In this document: in pieces, positions 5,658-12,386 of the stretch | How positions within the stretch are numbered: position 1 is the stretch's first letter | How the letters are laid out: the number at the start of each line of letters is the position of its first letter | Assembly (NCBI GenBank): GCA_031555315.1 | Contig: JAVBUO010000072.1 | Span: forward strand, 1-12,386 | DNA from: JAVBJV01 sp031555315 | Lineage (GTDB): Bacteria; Pseudomonadota; Alphaproteobacteria; Acetobacterales; Acetobacteraceae | DNA: 12,386 bases | Direction: 5' to 3' | Program-made: the position numbers and the translations under genes | Notes under the pieces: generated by a model | Told to the model about the DNA's origin: nothing | Databases searched by the model: none | What the model saw: the letters and a program-made list of their open reading frames with translations, nothing else

Positions 5658-6326
5658 TCAGCGCCGGCCGTAGCGGCCGAGTACCTCGCGCAGCGGGTCG
5701 GCCCCCGGATTGTGGGCGGCCATATCGATCACGATCTGCCGCGTCGACACGCTGCGCCCGTAGTAGAGCTGGTTCCATTCGCTGCGCGCGCCCATCACCG
5801 ATCCCTCCAGCGACAGGCCGGCATACAGACCGCGCGACCGCGACCAGGTGACGATGTCGGCGCGCAGCGCCGCCGTCGTCGCCCCTTCCACGCCGATCCC
5901 CAGCGTCGCCACCGCGACCTGTGCATCGCCGCCGAACTTGAACTGGCTGTCCATGACCGCGTTCAGACCCTTTTCGGTCATGATCAGGATCATCAGCATG
6001 CTGTCGGACACCCCGGCCTGAAATCCGACCGAACCGGACCCCAGCCCGTAGAACGCCGGCGACGACCACGACCCGCCCCCGTCACGCGCCAGCAGCACGC
6101 AGCCGCCGCCTTCCCCGCCGAACACGAAACCGGCGCGGAACACCTGCGGGCACACCATGACCGCGCGCGCCTGTTTCAGCGTGTTCTGCATGGTCGTGGA
6201 CTGACCCAGCATTTCCTGCATCGCCAGCGTCGAGCGATCGACCAGACGCTGCTGTTCAGTCTGTGTTGTCGTTTCGCTGCACGCGGCAAGCAGCATAATG
6301 AATGAAGCAATGACCAGGCGACGCAT
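5658..6326 (-). CDS. SYLF-domain (Ysc84-like) lipoprotein
   Basis: 222-residue predicted lipoprotein. Seen: M-R-R start, hydrophobic segment, and lipobox L-L-A-A-C with the lipidated cysteine at residue 16. The SYLF/Ysc84-type domain covers most of the rest: QARAVMVCPQVFRAGFVFGG, then a glycine-rich stretch with SSPAFYGLGSGSVGFQAG, then VMDSQFKFGGDA and GLYAGLSLEGSV. Known: SYLF domains bind phospholipids in eukaryotes; the bacterial versions are envelope lipoproteins of poorly defined role. GAAGGA (6333-6338) lies 6 nt upstream of the ATG, supporting this start. It follows the MFS gene by 108 nt on the same strand, enough for its own promoter. Repeat copy 2 starts right after its stop. Biological function is not known from the sequence. 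Confidence 0.88.
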   Translation of the reverse strand: MRRLVIASFIMLLAACSETTTQTEQQRLVDRSTLAMQEMLGQSTTMQNTLKQARAVMVCPQVFRAGFVFGGEGGGCVLLARDGGGSWSSPAFYGLGSGSVGFQAGVSDSMLMILIMTEKGLNAVMDSQFKFGGDAQVAVATLGIGVEGATTAALRADIVTWSRSRGLYAGLSLEGSVMGARSEWNQLYYGRSVSTRQIVIDMAAHNPGADPLREVLGRYGRR

Positions 6327-6434
6327 GACTTGTCCTTCTATTTATGAAATGACCGGCATATTCGACGCAGCACGTACGAATTTCCTGATAATGTGATCCC
6401 AGTTAAAGGCAGGAACAAGGCAGGTGTCCATACA

Positions 6435-7625
6435 TCATCTGGCGATTGCCGTACGCGGCGCAACGCGGATCGGGATGTTGAACAGCGCCGCCGTCACGCC
6501 TGCCGCCGCCGTGGCGATCCAGATCAGGTCGTAAGCGCCGGTCCACTTGAACACCAGCCCGCCGACCAGCGCGCCCAGAAACGACCCCACCTGGTGCGAC
6601 AGGAAGGCCACACCGTACAAGGCGCCCAGATTGCCCATGCCGAACATGCGCGCGATCACCGTGCTGGTCAGCGGCACCGTGCTCAGCCACAGCGTTCCCA
6701 TCACGGCGGCAAACAGCATCGTGCCGAATTCGGTTTTCGGTGCCAGGAAAAATACCAGGATCGCCAGGCCACGGGTCAGATACACCGCCGCCAGACAGTA
6801 CTGCGGCGGCAGGCGTGCCCCGGCCTGACCGGCCAGCCACGAGCCGATGATGTTGAACCCGCCCACCGTCGCCAGAGCCCACGCCGACAGGTCGGGCGGC
6901 ATGTTGCACAGATGCAGATAGCTGGGCAGATGCGTCGAGATGAACACCAGCTGAAAGCCGCAGGTGAAAAAGCCCAGGGTCAGCAGCACGAAATCGCGGT
7001 CGGCCAGCGCCATGCGCGCCGCCTCGATCCCCGACAGGCGCGTTGTGCCCATCATGTGTTCCGGCACCGCCGCATCGATCGGGCGGCCCAGCGGGATGCC
7101 GACCAGCACCGCCAGCCCCAGCGTCAGGAGTGCCCAGTTCGCACCCCAGGTGGCGATCAGCACCGACATCATCGGCAGAAACAGCATCTGCCCCACCGAC
7201 CCGCCGGCCGATGCCAGCCCGATCACCTGGCTGCGTCTGTCCATCGGAAACGCGCGCGCCACACTGGCCAGCGACACACTGAACCCCAGACTGCCCATGC
7301 CGATGCCAGTCAGCACGCCGATCCCCAGGATCAGCGCCCAGCCGGACGTAAACAGCCCTGCCAGCAGCAGACCGGCGGCAAAACACGCCGCCCCGAATGC
7401 GATCACCGGCGTCGCGCCATGCCGGTCCGCAATGGCGCCCAGAACCGGCTGCGAAGCGCCCCACATCAGGTTGTGAATCGCCACCGCCATCGAGGTGACG
7501 GCAATGTCGATCCCGAACTGTGCGCCCAACGGTTCGACGAACAGGCCGAAACCCTGACGGATCCCCAACCCCAGACTCATGGCCGTACTGCCGGCCAGCA
7601 GGGCGAAAAGCTGTTTCTGCGTCAT
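6435..7625 (-). CDS. Major facilitator superfamily (MFS) transporter
   Basis: 396-residue inner-membrane secondary transporter with about 12 hydrophobic segments. Seen: the first segment (LFALLAGSTAMSLGLG), then a GFGLFVEPLG stretch, and MFS motif A in the loop between helices 2 and 3, GAIADRHG (63-70). A second-half repeat begins near PPDLSAWALATVGGFNIIGS. The pattern resembles the monocarboxylate/oxalate-formate type of MFS carriers, but the substrate cannot be told. The start chosen (ATG at 7625) gives M-T-Q-K-Q-L and keeps the first helix close to the N-terminus. A longer in-frame start at 7694 would overlap the preceding phosphatase gene and adds a non-typical cysteine-bearing leader. 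The ribosome-binding site is weak. It lies 41 nt after the histidine phosphatase gene, so co-transcription with the ABC operon is likely. Confidence 0.88.
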   Translation of the reverse strand: MTQKQLFALLAGSTAMSLGLGIRQGFGLFVEPLGAQFGIDIAVTSMAVAIHNLMWGASQPVLGAIADRHGATPVIAFGAACFAAGLLLAGLFTSGWALILGIGVLTGIGMGSLGFSVSLASVARAFPMDRRSQVIGLASAGGSVGQMLFLPMMSVLIATWGANWALLTLGLAVLVGIPLGRPIDAAVPEHMMGTTRLSGIEAARMALADRDFVLLTLGFFTCGFQLVFISTHLPSYLHLCNMPPDLSAWALATVGGFNIIGSWLAGQAGARLPPQYCLAAVYLTRGLAILVFFLAPKTEFGTMLFAAVMGTLWLSTVPLTSTVIARMFGMGNLGALYGVAFLSHQVGSFLGALVGGLVFKWTGAYDLIWIATAAAGVTAALFNIPIRVAPRTAIAR

Positions 7626-7666
7626 GAGGAAGCACCGCTTTCGAGGGAGGTTGCCGGTCGCAGAAT

Positions 7667-8287
7667 TTATGCACCAGGCATTTCGTTCACACAAACGATC
7701 CGCCAGCGTGCCTTATGGCGTTCGAGCTGGGTCAGCGAAATGTTGTTCACCGACAGCGCCAATGCCTGATCGGGGCGCAGATCCAGCGCATACCCGACCG
7801 CGCCGCGAATAGCACCGCCGTGCGAAACGATAACGATGTCTTCCCCGGCATGATTTCGCGCCAGCCGTTCCAATGCCGCGCCGATCCGGGTGATCACCTC
7901 GCCGATACTTTCGCCCTGCGGCGGTTTCTCGTCACCGGCATGCGGCCAGAACGCATGCGCAGGCCGGGTGATCTTCTGCGCCAGTTCCGCATGTCCCAGT
8001 CCCTGCCACACGCCGAAATTCTGTTCGGTCAGGTCATCCTGCACGGTCAGTGATTCGGCGGGATAACCGTTGGCGAAAATCGCCTCGGCGGTGCGCCGCG
8101 TGCGCGATAAGGGCGAGACGAACCAGCGGGCCGGATGCGGCAGCCGCCGGGCGAGCGCCTTGTACGCCTTTTCCTGTTGTTCCATGGTCAGCGTGCAGAC
8201 CTGCACATCCATCGTGCCGTAGATGTACTGACGCGCCTGTTCCTCGACCAGAGCGTGACGGATCAGCCAGAAGCGTGTTTCGGACAT
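7667..8287 (-). CDS. Histidine phosphatase family protein (phosphoglycerate mutase-like)
   Basis: 206-residue cytosolic phosphohydrolase of the branch that includes CobC and GpmB. Seen: catalytic L-I-R-H (His11) but followed by Ala instead of the usual Gly, then SPLSRTRRTAEAI with Arg62, acidic E88 in LTEQNFGVWQG, and the second histidine in VSHGGAIRG (His156). All four core catalytic positions are present, so an active phosphatase is expected; the substrate is unknown. Start: ATG at 8287, 4 nt after the permease stop, with GGTGAG overlapping that stop region as ribosome-binding site. A GTG at 8299 would extend it by four residues and overlap the permease by 8 nt. Translational coupling to the ABC permease is expected either way. 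No cobalamin genes are nearby, so there is no contextual support for CobC. Confidence 0.88.
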   Translation of the reverse strand: MSETRFWLIRHALVEEQARQYIYGTMDVQVCTLTMEQQEKAYKALARRLPHPARWFVSPLSRTRRTAEAIFANGYPAESLTVQDDLTEQNFGVWQGLGHAELAQKITRPAHAFWPHAGDEKPPQGESIGEVITRIGAALERLARNHAGEDIVIVSHGGAIRGAVGYALDLRPDQALALSVNNISLTQLERHKARWRIVCVNEMPGA

Positions 8288-8291
8288 AGAC

Positions 8292-9092
8292 TCACTCACC
8301 CATCGTTATCAGCGCGCCGCGCACCCGTGCGGCGCGGAACTGCCGCGCGAACAGCAGCCCCGCGGCCAGAATCCAGACGACGTTCAACCCCACCGCCCAG
8401 CCCAGATGCGACCAGGCCACCGTGCCGGCCAGCACCGCGCGCATACCCTCGAACACATGCGCCGCCGGCAGTGCCAAGGCAACCGGCTGCAGCCAGCCCG
8501 GCAATGCGGAAACGGGATAGAACACCGCACAGAACGGCATCAGCCCGAACAGCACCGACCAGGCCAGCGCCTCGGCCCCCGCGCCGTGGCGCAGGATCAG
8601 CGACACCACGCCCAGCGCCACCGCCCAGCCCATGATCATCAGATTGGCGAAGAACAGCACCAGCACCGGCCCAAGGGCGAACAGGTTGAACGCATAGAAC
8701 AGCCAGGCCAGCAAAATGGCCGGCAGCACACCGGCCAGCATGCGCAGCAGGCTCATGCCGATCAACCCGGCCACCAGCTCCCACGGCCGCAGCGGCGAGA
8801 CGAAAATATGCCCCAGATTGCGCGACCACACCTCCTCCAGGAACGACAGCGCAAGGCCCATCTGCGAACGCAGCGTCACCTCCCACAGCAGAACGCCGCC
8901 CAAAAGCGCGCCTGCCGCCGTCCACGCCAGGCCCGAGCGCTCGGCCAGAAACATCGTGGTGAAACCCCAGATGCACATGTTCAGCACCGGCCAGTACGCG
9001 ATCTCGAGCAGGCGCGGCCACGAGCGGCGGTACAGCGCCAGATGGCGATACATCAGCCCCCAGATCCGGCGCGCGCTGGCGATCATGCTCAT
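8292..9092 (-). CDS. ABC-2 type transporter permease
   Basis: 266-residue inner-membrane subunit with about six hydrophobic segments. Seen: a short cytoplasmic N-terminus (MSMIASARRIWGLMYRHLAL), first membrane stretch from EIAYWPVLNMCIWGF, and the conserved cytosolic piece EEVWSRNLGHIFVSPLRPWE typical of ABC-2 permeases of the drug/polysaccharide export type. Further membrane segments run to residue 250. The ATG at 9092 overlaps the ATPase stop as ATGA, a classical sign of coupling; a longer open frame starting at 9230 lies within the ATPase gene and is not credible. Together with the adjacent ATPase it should form an exporter with two copies of each subunit. The substrate is not evident. The histidine phosphatase follows 4 nt after the stop. 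Confidence 0.92.
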   Translation of the reverse strand: MSMIASARRIWGLMYRHLALYRRSWPRLLEIAYWPVLNMCIWGFTTMFLAERSGLAWTAAGALLGGVLLWEVTLRSQMGLALSFLEEVWSRNLGHIFVSPLRPWELVAGLIGMSLLRMLAGVLPAILLAWLFYAFNLFALGPVLVLFFANLMIMGWAVALGVVSLILRHGAGAEALAWSVLFGLMPFCAVFYPVSALPGWLQPVALALPAAHVFEGMRAVLAGTVAWSHLGWAVGLNVVWILAAGLLFARQFRAARVRGALITMGE

Positions 9093-9832
9093 TCCGCCGC
9101 CTGCCTGCGATCGCGCGCGATGTCGAGGAACACATCCTCCATCGTCTCGCGCCCGTAACGCGCCAGCAGCGCATCGGGCGCGCCGCGATCGACGATGCGG
9201 CCCTGCTTGAGCATCAGCACATCGGTGCACAGACGTTCGACCTCGCCCATGTTGTGGCTGGCCAGCAGGATGGTGCAGCCGCTTCTGGCGCGATACGCTT
9301 CCAGCCAGCCGCGCACCAGATCGCCGGTGTCGGGGTCGAGGCTCGCGGTCGGTTCGTCGAGCAGCAGCACGTCGGGCCGGTTGATCAGCGACTTGGCCAG
9401 CGCGACGCGGGTCTTCTGCCCGGCCGACAACTCGCCCGCCGGACGGTCGAGCAGCGCGGTCAGATCCAGTTCGCCCGCCAGTTCGGCGATCCGCGCTTCC
9501 AGATGGCGCACGTTATACAGATGCCCATAGACGCGCAGGTTTTCGCGTACCGATAATCGGTACGGCAACGCGATGTAGGGCGAGGAAAAATTCATCCGCG
9601 CCAGCGCCGCGAACCGGTCGGTCAGCATGTCGTGGCCGAGCACGCGCAGCGTGCCCGCACTGGGCAGCAGCAGGCCGAGCAGCATGGCGATGGTGGTGGT
9701 TTTACCCGCCCCGTTGCCGCCCAGCAGTCCGACCACCCCGCCGGCGGGAACCGAGAACGAGATATCGTCAACCGCCAGTGTCGCACCGTAGCGTTTGCTC
9801 AGCCCCGAGACGATGATCGCAGCGTCGCTCAT
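9089..9832 (-). CDS. ABC transporter ATP-binding protein (ABC-2 exporter)
   Basis: 247-residue ATPase subunit energising the permease encoded directly downstream. Seen: Walker A GLLGGNGAGKTT (35-46), signature LSAGQ (135-139, Ala where Gly is usual), Walker B VLLLDE (155-160) followed by the D-loop SLD, and the switch histidine in ASHN (His193). Where the Q-loop glutamine is expected the sequence reads MNFSSPY (80-86), with no glutamine. The C-terminus is short, with no added domain. The ATG at 9832 is chosen because the family starts just before the first beta strand; the frame is open upstream to 9928 but that part is not family-like. The start of the divergent phosphatase gene is about 100 bases away, so promoters for both must lie in 9833-9938. 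Confidence 0.93.
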   Translation of the reverse strand: MSDAAIIVSGLSKRYGATLAVDDISFSVPAGGVVGLLGGNGAGKTTTIAMLLGLLLPSAGTLRVLGHDMLTDRFAALARMNFSSPYIALPYRLSVRENLRVYGHLYNVRHLEARIAELAGELDLTALLDRPAGELSAGQKTRVALAKSLINRPDVLLLDEPTASLDPDTGDLVRGWLEAYRARSGCTILLASHNMGEVERLCTDVLMLKQGRIVDRGAPDALLARYGRETMEDVFLDIARDRRQAAE

Positions 9833-9938
9833 CCCCCCGGCATAGGCCGCCCGCCGCCGCGCGCCAAGCACAATTGCGGCCTTTGAAACGGAGCGGTGCG
9901 GGGATATCGTGCCTGCATGCCGGAACATGCATGACGTT

Positions 9939-10661
9939 ATGGCCGAACACCCGCCTTCTCCCCTGTATGCCCTGCCGCCGGGTGAACGGATCTACGCGAT
10001 CGGCGACGCGCATGGGCATCTGGATGCCCTATGCGCGCTGCACGACAAGATCCGCGCGCACGCGCTGCAGGCGCCGCCCGCCAAAATCACCGTCCTTTAT
10101 ATCGGCGACCTGATCGACCGCGGGCCGGACAGCGCCGGGGTGATCGATCTGCTCATGCGCCCCCCATCCGTGCCAAACGCACACAGCGTGGTGCTGATGG
10201 GCAATCACGAGCGCATGATGCTCGATGCGCTGACCGGCGACCTTACGGCCGCGCATCGCTGGGTCGCCAACGGCGGCGAGGAGGCCCTGCAGAGCTGGAA
10301 CGTGCCGGGCAGCGCGCCGCCCTCGCGCTGGCGCGAATGGATCCCCCCCGCCGTGGTGGATTTCCTGCGCAGCCGGCCGCTGATGCATCGGGCCGGCGGT
10401 TATTTTTTCGCCCATGCCGGCATCCGCCCCGGCATCCCGCTGGACCGCCAGTCGCCGCACGACCTGCTGTGGATCCGCGAACCTTTTCTGTCCTGGCCGC
10501 GCCCATTGCCGGCGCGGGTGGTACACGGGCACACCCCCACCCCGCGGCCCGAAGTCCTCGCCCATCGCATCAACATCGACACAGGGGCGGGATGGGGCGG
10601 GATTTTGACCTGCGCGGTAATGGAAGGCGATGATATCGCCTTTCTGGAAACCCCCGCCTGA
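9939..10661 (+). CDS. Metallophosphoesterase, PPP serine/threonine phosphatase family
   Basis: 240-residue dinuclear-metal phosphatase, cytosolic. Seen: the three PPP signature blocks GDAHG (22-26), GDLIDRG (56-62) and GNHER (88-92), then FAHAGIRPG and VVHGHTPTPRPE with the later metal-binding histidines, and NIDTGAGWGG near the end. This set is typical of bacterial PrpA-like protein phosphatases and diadenosine-tetraphosphatase relatives; which substrate it uses cannot be decided. Start: ATG at 9939 leaves 17 residues before the first beta strand, as in relatives. In-frame GTG 9909 (with GGGGA 4 nt upstream) and ATG 9927 are alternatives adding 10 or 4 residues. hldE follows after 46 nt on the same strand, probably one transcript. 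Confidence 0.9.
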   Translation: MAEHPPSPLYALPPGERIYAIGDAHGHLDALCALHDKIRAHALQAPPAKITVLYIGDLIDRGPDSAGVIDLLMRPPSVPNAHSVVLMGNHERMMLDALTGDLTAAHRWVANGGEEALQSWNVPGSAPPSRWREWIPPAVVDFLRSRPLMHRAGGYFFAHAGIRPGIPLDRQSPHDLLWIREPFLSWPRPLPARVVHGHTPTPRPEVLAHRINIDTGAGWGGILTCAVMEGDDIAFLETPA

Positions 10662-10707
10662 AAGCGTGTGCTTGCCCAGCCTTCGCCGCTGCGCTACGCG
10701 ATTGGTT

Positions 10708-12168
10708 ATGGACACGAAAGACCCGATCGCTCTGGCCGATGCCGTCCGCCGTCTGAAGAAAACCTCTGTGACCGTGGTGGGCGACGTTATGCTCGACCGC
10801 TATTGCTACGGGGCAGTCAACCGGATCAGCCCCGAGGCGCCGGTGCCGGTCGTCACGATCGAGCGCGAGATCGCCATGCCGGGCGGTGCCGGCAATGTGG
10901 TGCGCAATCTGACCGCGCTCGGCGTATCGGTGGCGTTCGTGTCGGTGGTCGGCGATGACGAGGCCGGCTCGAACCTGACCAGTCTGGTCGGCGGGCAGCC
11001 GGGCGTGGAGCCCTGGTTGCTGGTGCAGAGCGGGCGCACCACCACGATGAAGACACGCTATATCGCCGCCGCGCAGCAGATCCTGCGCGCCGACCGCGAA
11101 CAGGCCATCGCGATCCAGCCCAAGCTTGCCGACCGGCTGGTGAAGATCGCCGGCGATGCGATCACTGCGACCGACGTGACGGTGATCTCGGACTATCTGA
11201 AAGGTACCCTGCCCGACGACGTGCCGCAGCGCCTGATCGCCGCGGCCAAGGCTGCCGGGCGGCGCGTGGTGGTGGACCCGAAAGGTTTCGACTACAGCCG
11301 TTATGCCGGCGCCGATGTCATCACCCCGAACCGCAAGGAACTGGCCGAGGCCACGCACATGCCGGTGAACAGCGAGGCCGCGATCGTCGAGGCCGCCACC
11401 CGGCTACGCAGCGAATACGGTTTCGGCGCGGTACTGGTGACCCGCAGCGAGGACGGACTGACGCTGGTGGATGGTGTCGGTCCGCGCCATTACCCGGCCG
11501 AAGCACCGGAAGTGTTCGATGTTTCGGGCGCCGGCGACACGGTGGTGGCCGTGCTGGCGGCCGGCATCGGCACGGGGCTGCCGCTGGGGATAGCGGCGCG
11601 TATCGCCAACATCGCGGCGGGGGTCGTGGTCGGCAAGACCGGCACGGCGATCGCGCGCGAGGCCGAGATCCTGAACGCCCTGTCGCCCGAAGGCGGCGCC
11701 CTGCGCAAGGTGATGAACCGCGAGGCCGCTGCCGAACAGGTCGAACGCTGGCGTCAGCGCGGCTGGAAAGTGGGTTTCACCAATGGCTGCTTCGACCTGC
11801 TGCACCCGGGCCACGTGCATCTGCTGGAGCAGTGCCGCGGACAGTGCGACCGTCTGGTGGTGGGGCTGAACGCCGATTCCTCGGTCCAGCGTCTGAAGGG
11901 CCCAACCCGGCCGGTACAGCCCGAAGCTGCGCGCGCCGCTGTGCTGGCGAGCCTCGCCAGCGTCGATGTGGTGACGGTGTTCGAGGAAGACACGCCCGAA
12001 GAACTGATCAAGCTGCTGCGCCCCGATCTGCTGATCAAAGGGGCGGATTACACGGTCGATCAGGTGGTCGGCGCCGAGCTGGTGCGAAACTGGGGCGGCA
12101 AGGTGCTGCTGGTCGACCTGCTGCCCGGCCATTCTACCACAGCGACGGTAAACCGGCTGCGAGGGTGA
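10708..12168 (+). CDS. hldE: Bifunctional heptose 7-phosphate kinase / heptose 1-phosphate adenylyltransferase
   Basis: Makes ADP-D-glycero-beta-D-manno-heptose, the precursor of LPS inner-core heptose: the N-domain phosphorylates heptose 7-phosphate at C1 and the C-domain adds AMP; the 7,7-bisphosphate intermediate is trimmed by GmhB, which is not in the window. 486 residues, the usual fused length. Seen: ribokinase-type domain (about 1-330) with VVGDVMLDRY, NRISPEAPVPVV, PGGAGNVVRNL and the catalytic DVSGAGDT (271-278, base Asp277). The cytidylyltransferase-type domain follows, with FTNGCFDLLHPGH (357-369, HPGH 366-369) and a late LIKGADYT stretch. ATG at 10708 gives the family-like start; an earlier in-frame ATG (10630) lies inside the upstream gene. 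The C-terminus is complete (HSTTATVNRLRG), although an insertion sequence begins 26 nt beyond the stop. Confidence 0.96.
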   Translation: MDTKDPIALADAVRRLKKTSVTVVGDVMLDRYCYGAVNRISPEAPVPVVTIEREIAMPGGAGNVVRNLTALGVSVAFVSVVGDDEAGSNLTSLVGGQPGVEPWLLVQSGRTTTMKTRYIAAAQQILRADREQAIAIQPKLADRLVKIAGDAITATDVTVISDYLKGTLPDDVPQRLIAAAKAAGRRVVVDPKGFDYSRYAGADVITPNRKELAEATHMPVNSEAAIVEAATRLRSEYGFGAVLVTRSEDGLTLVDGVGPRHYPAEAPEVFDVSGAGDTVVAVLAAGIGTGLPLGIAARIANIAAGVVVGKTGTAIAREAEILNALSPEGGALRKVMNREAAAEQVERWRQRGWKVGFTNGCFDLLHPGHVHLLEQCRGQCDRLVVGLNADSSVQRLKGPTRPVQPEAARAAVLASLASVDVVTVFEEDTPEELIKLLRPDLLIKGADYTVDQVVGAELVRNWGGKVLLVDLLPGHSTTATVNRLRG

Positions 12169-12194
12169 GCCTACTGCTGCAAGCGGTTCTATCT

Positions 12195-12386
12195 TGACCT
12201 GCCGTAGGCTTTTTCCTCCGGTTTTGAATAGAGTCCGCACTGGAATGCCCCGGTTCCCATGTTTGGACCGCCGGAGATTGGAGTTTCCGGCTTTTTTCAC
12301 GATGGCGGGCTGGTTGCACCATCGGAATTGACCAGCGAGATCGGAACCTTATGGCCGATCGCGCCATGCGGGCGAACTTCATTGTA
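12195..12386 (-). mobile_element. IS3-family insertion sequence, one end (runs off window)
   Basis: The element's end is placed at TGACCTGCCGTAGGC (12195-12209), an IS3-family type terminus (5'-TG...). About 100 nt of terminal non-coding DNA follows, then the 3' end of the transposase gene on the minus strand (stop at 12297-12299). The exact terminal base and any target duplication cannot be proven without the other end. It lies just downstream of hldE and may have removed or displaced its terminator. Confidence 0.7.
12297..12386 (-). CDS. IS3-family transposase OrfB, C-terminal 29 codons (partial)
   Basis: Minus-strand frame open from the window edge to TGA at 12297-12299. It reads YNEVRPHGAIG followed by HKVPISLVNSDGATSPPS. 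The Y-N-E-x-R-P-H-x-A-I-G block is the conserved C-terminal signature of the DDE integrase-type OrfB of IS3-family elements, just after the catalytic glutamate region; the ending GATSPP is seen in the IS407-like subgroup. The catalytic DDE residues and OrfA lie beyond the window, so whether the element is intact is unknown. Confidence 0.82.
   Translation of the reverse strand, partial: YNEVRPHGAIGHKVPISLVNSDGATSPPS

Noticed and set aside
9093..9230. Longer start for the ABC permease
   Set aside because: It lies within the ATPase gene; the extra residues are Arg-rich shadow sequence, and the ATGA overlap at 9089-9092 is the natural start.
10630..10707. Upstream in-frame ATG for hldE giving 26 extra residues
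   Set aside because: It lies within the preceding phosphatase gene and the added residues do not resemble HldE; ATG 10708 gives the family start.
1..12386. CRISPR arrays, tRNA or rRNA genes
   Set aside because: No regularly spaced short repeats and no cloverleaf or rRNA-like stretch was noticed by eye on either strand.

Overview
The window is high-GC DNA from a Gram-negative proteobacterium, most likely an alphaproteobacterium (Rhodospirillales/Acetobacteraceae-like). The reasons are inferential. dnaK-dnaJ is not preceded by grpE or hrcA, the DnaK C-terminus has an alphaproteobacterial look, HldE is the fused kinase/adenylyltransferase, and a Bug-family receptor and an autotransporter-like secreted protein are present. 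No rRNA, tRNA or CRISPR array was seen.

Left end (1-752): the first 59 codons of a minus-strand secreted protein run off the window. They read as a signal peptide followed by a passenger start typical of alphaproteobacterial autotransporters. An AT-rich spacer separates it from dnaK and carries a probable heat-shock (sigma-32 type) promoter. dnaK (753-2672) and dnaJ (2854-3996) follow on the plus strand, separated by a spacer with a perfect 15-bp palindromic stem.

Middle (3997-5657): two copies (4023-4181 and 5510-5656) of a roughly 150-bp interspersed repeat lie in the same orientation. Each has imperfect terminal inverted repeats and further internal complementarity, so each can fold into one long hairpin, like a MITE or large palindromic repeat. 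They flank an orphan Tat-exported Bug/TctC solute-binding protein gene. One end of each copy abuts the stop codon of a minus-strand gene. This is the most unusual feature of the window.

Minus-strand block (5658-9832): in transcription order it holds an ABC-2 ATPase, its permease, a histidine phosphatase, an MFS transporter and a SYLF-domain lipoprotein. The first three are overlapping or within a few bases of each other and look like a translationally coupled operon. MFS and SYLF follow after 41 and 108 nt and may be co-transcribed or independent.

Right end (9833-12386): a PPP-type metallophosphatase and hldE (heptose kinase/adenylyltransferase for LPS inner core) are transcribed divergently from the ABC operon. 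Only 26 nt after hldE an IS3-family insertion sequence begins (terminal TGACCTGCC at 12195). The C-terminal 29 codons of its transposase run off the right edge on the minus strand.
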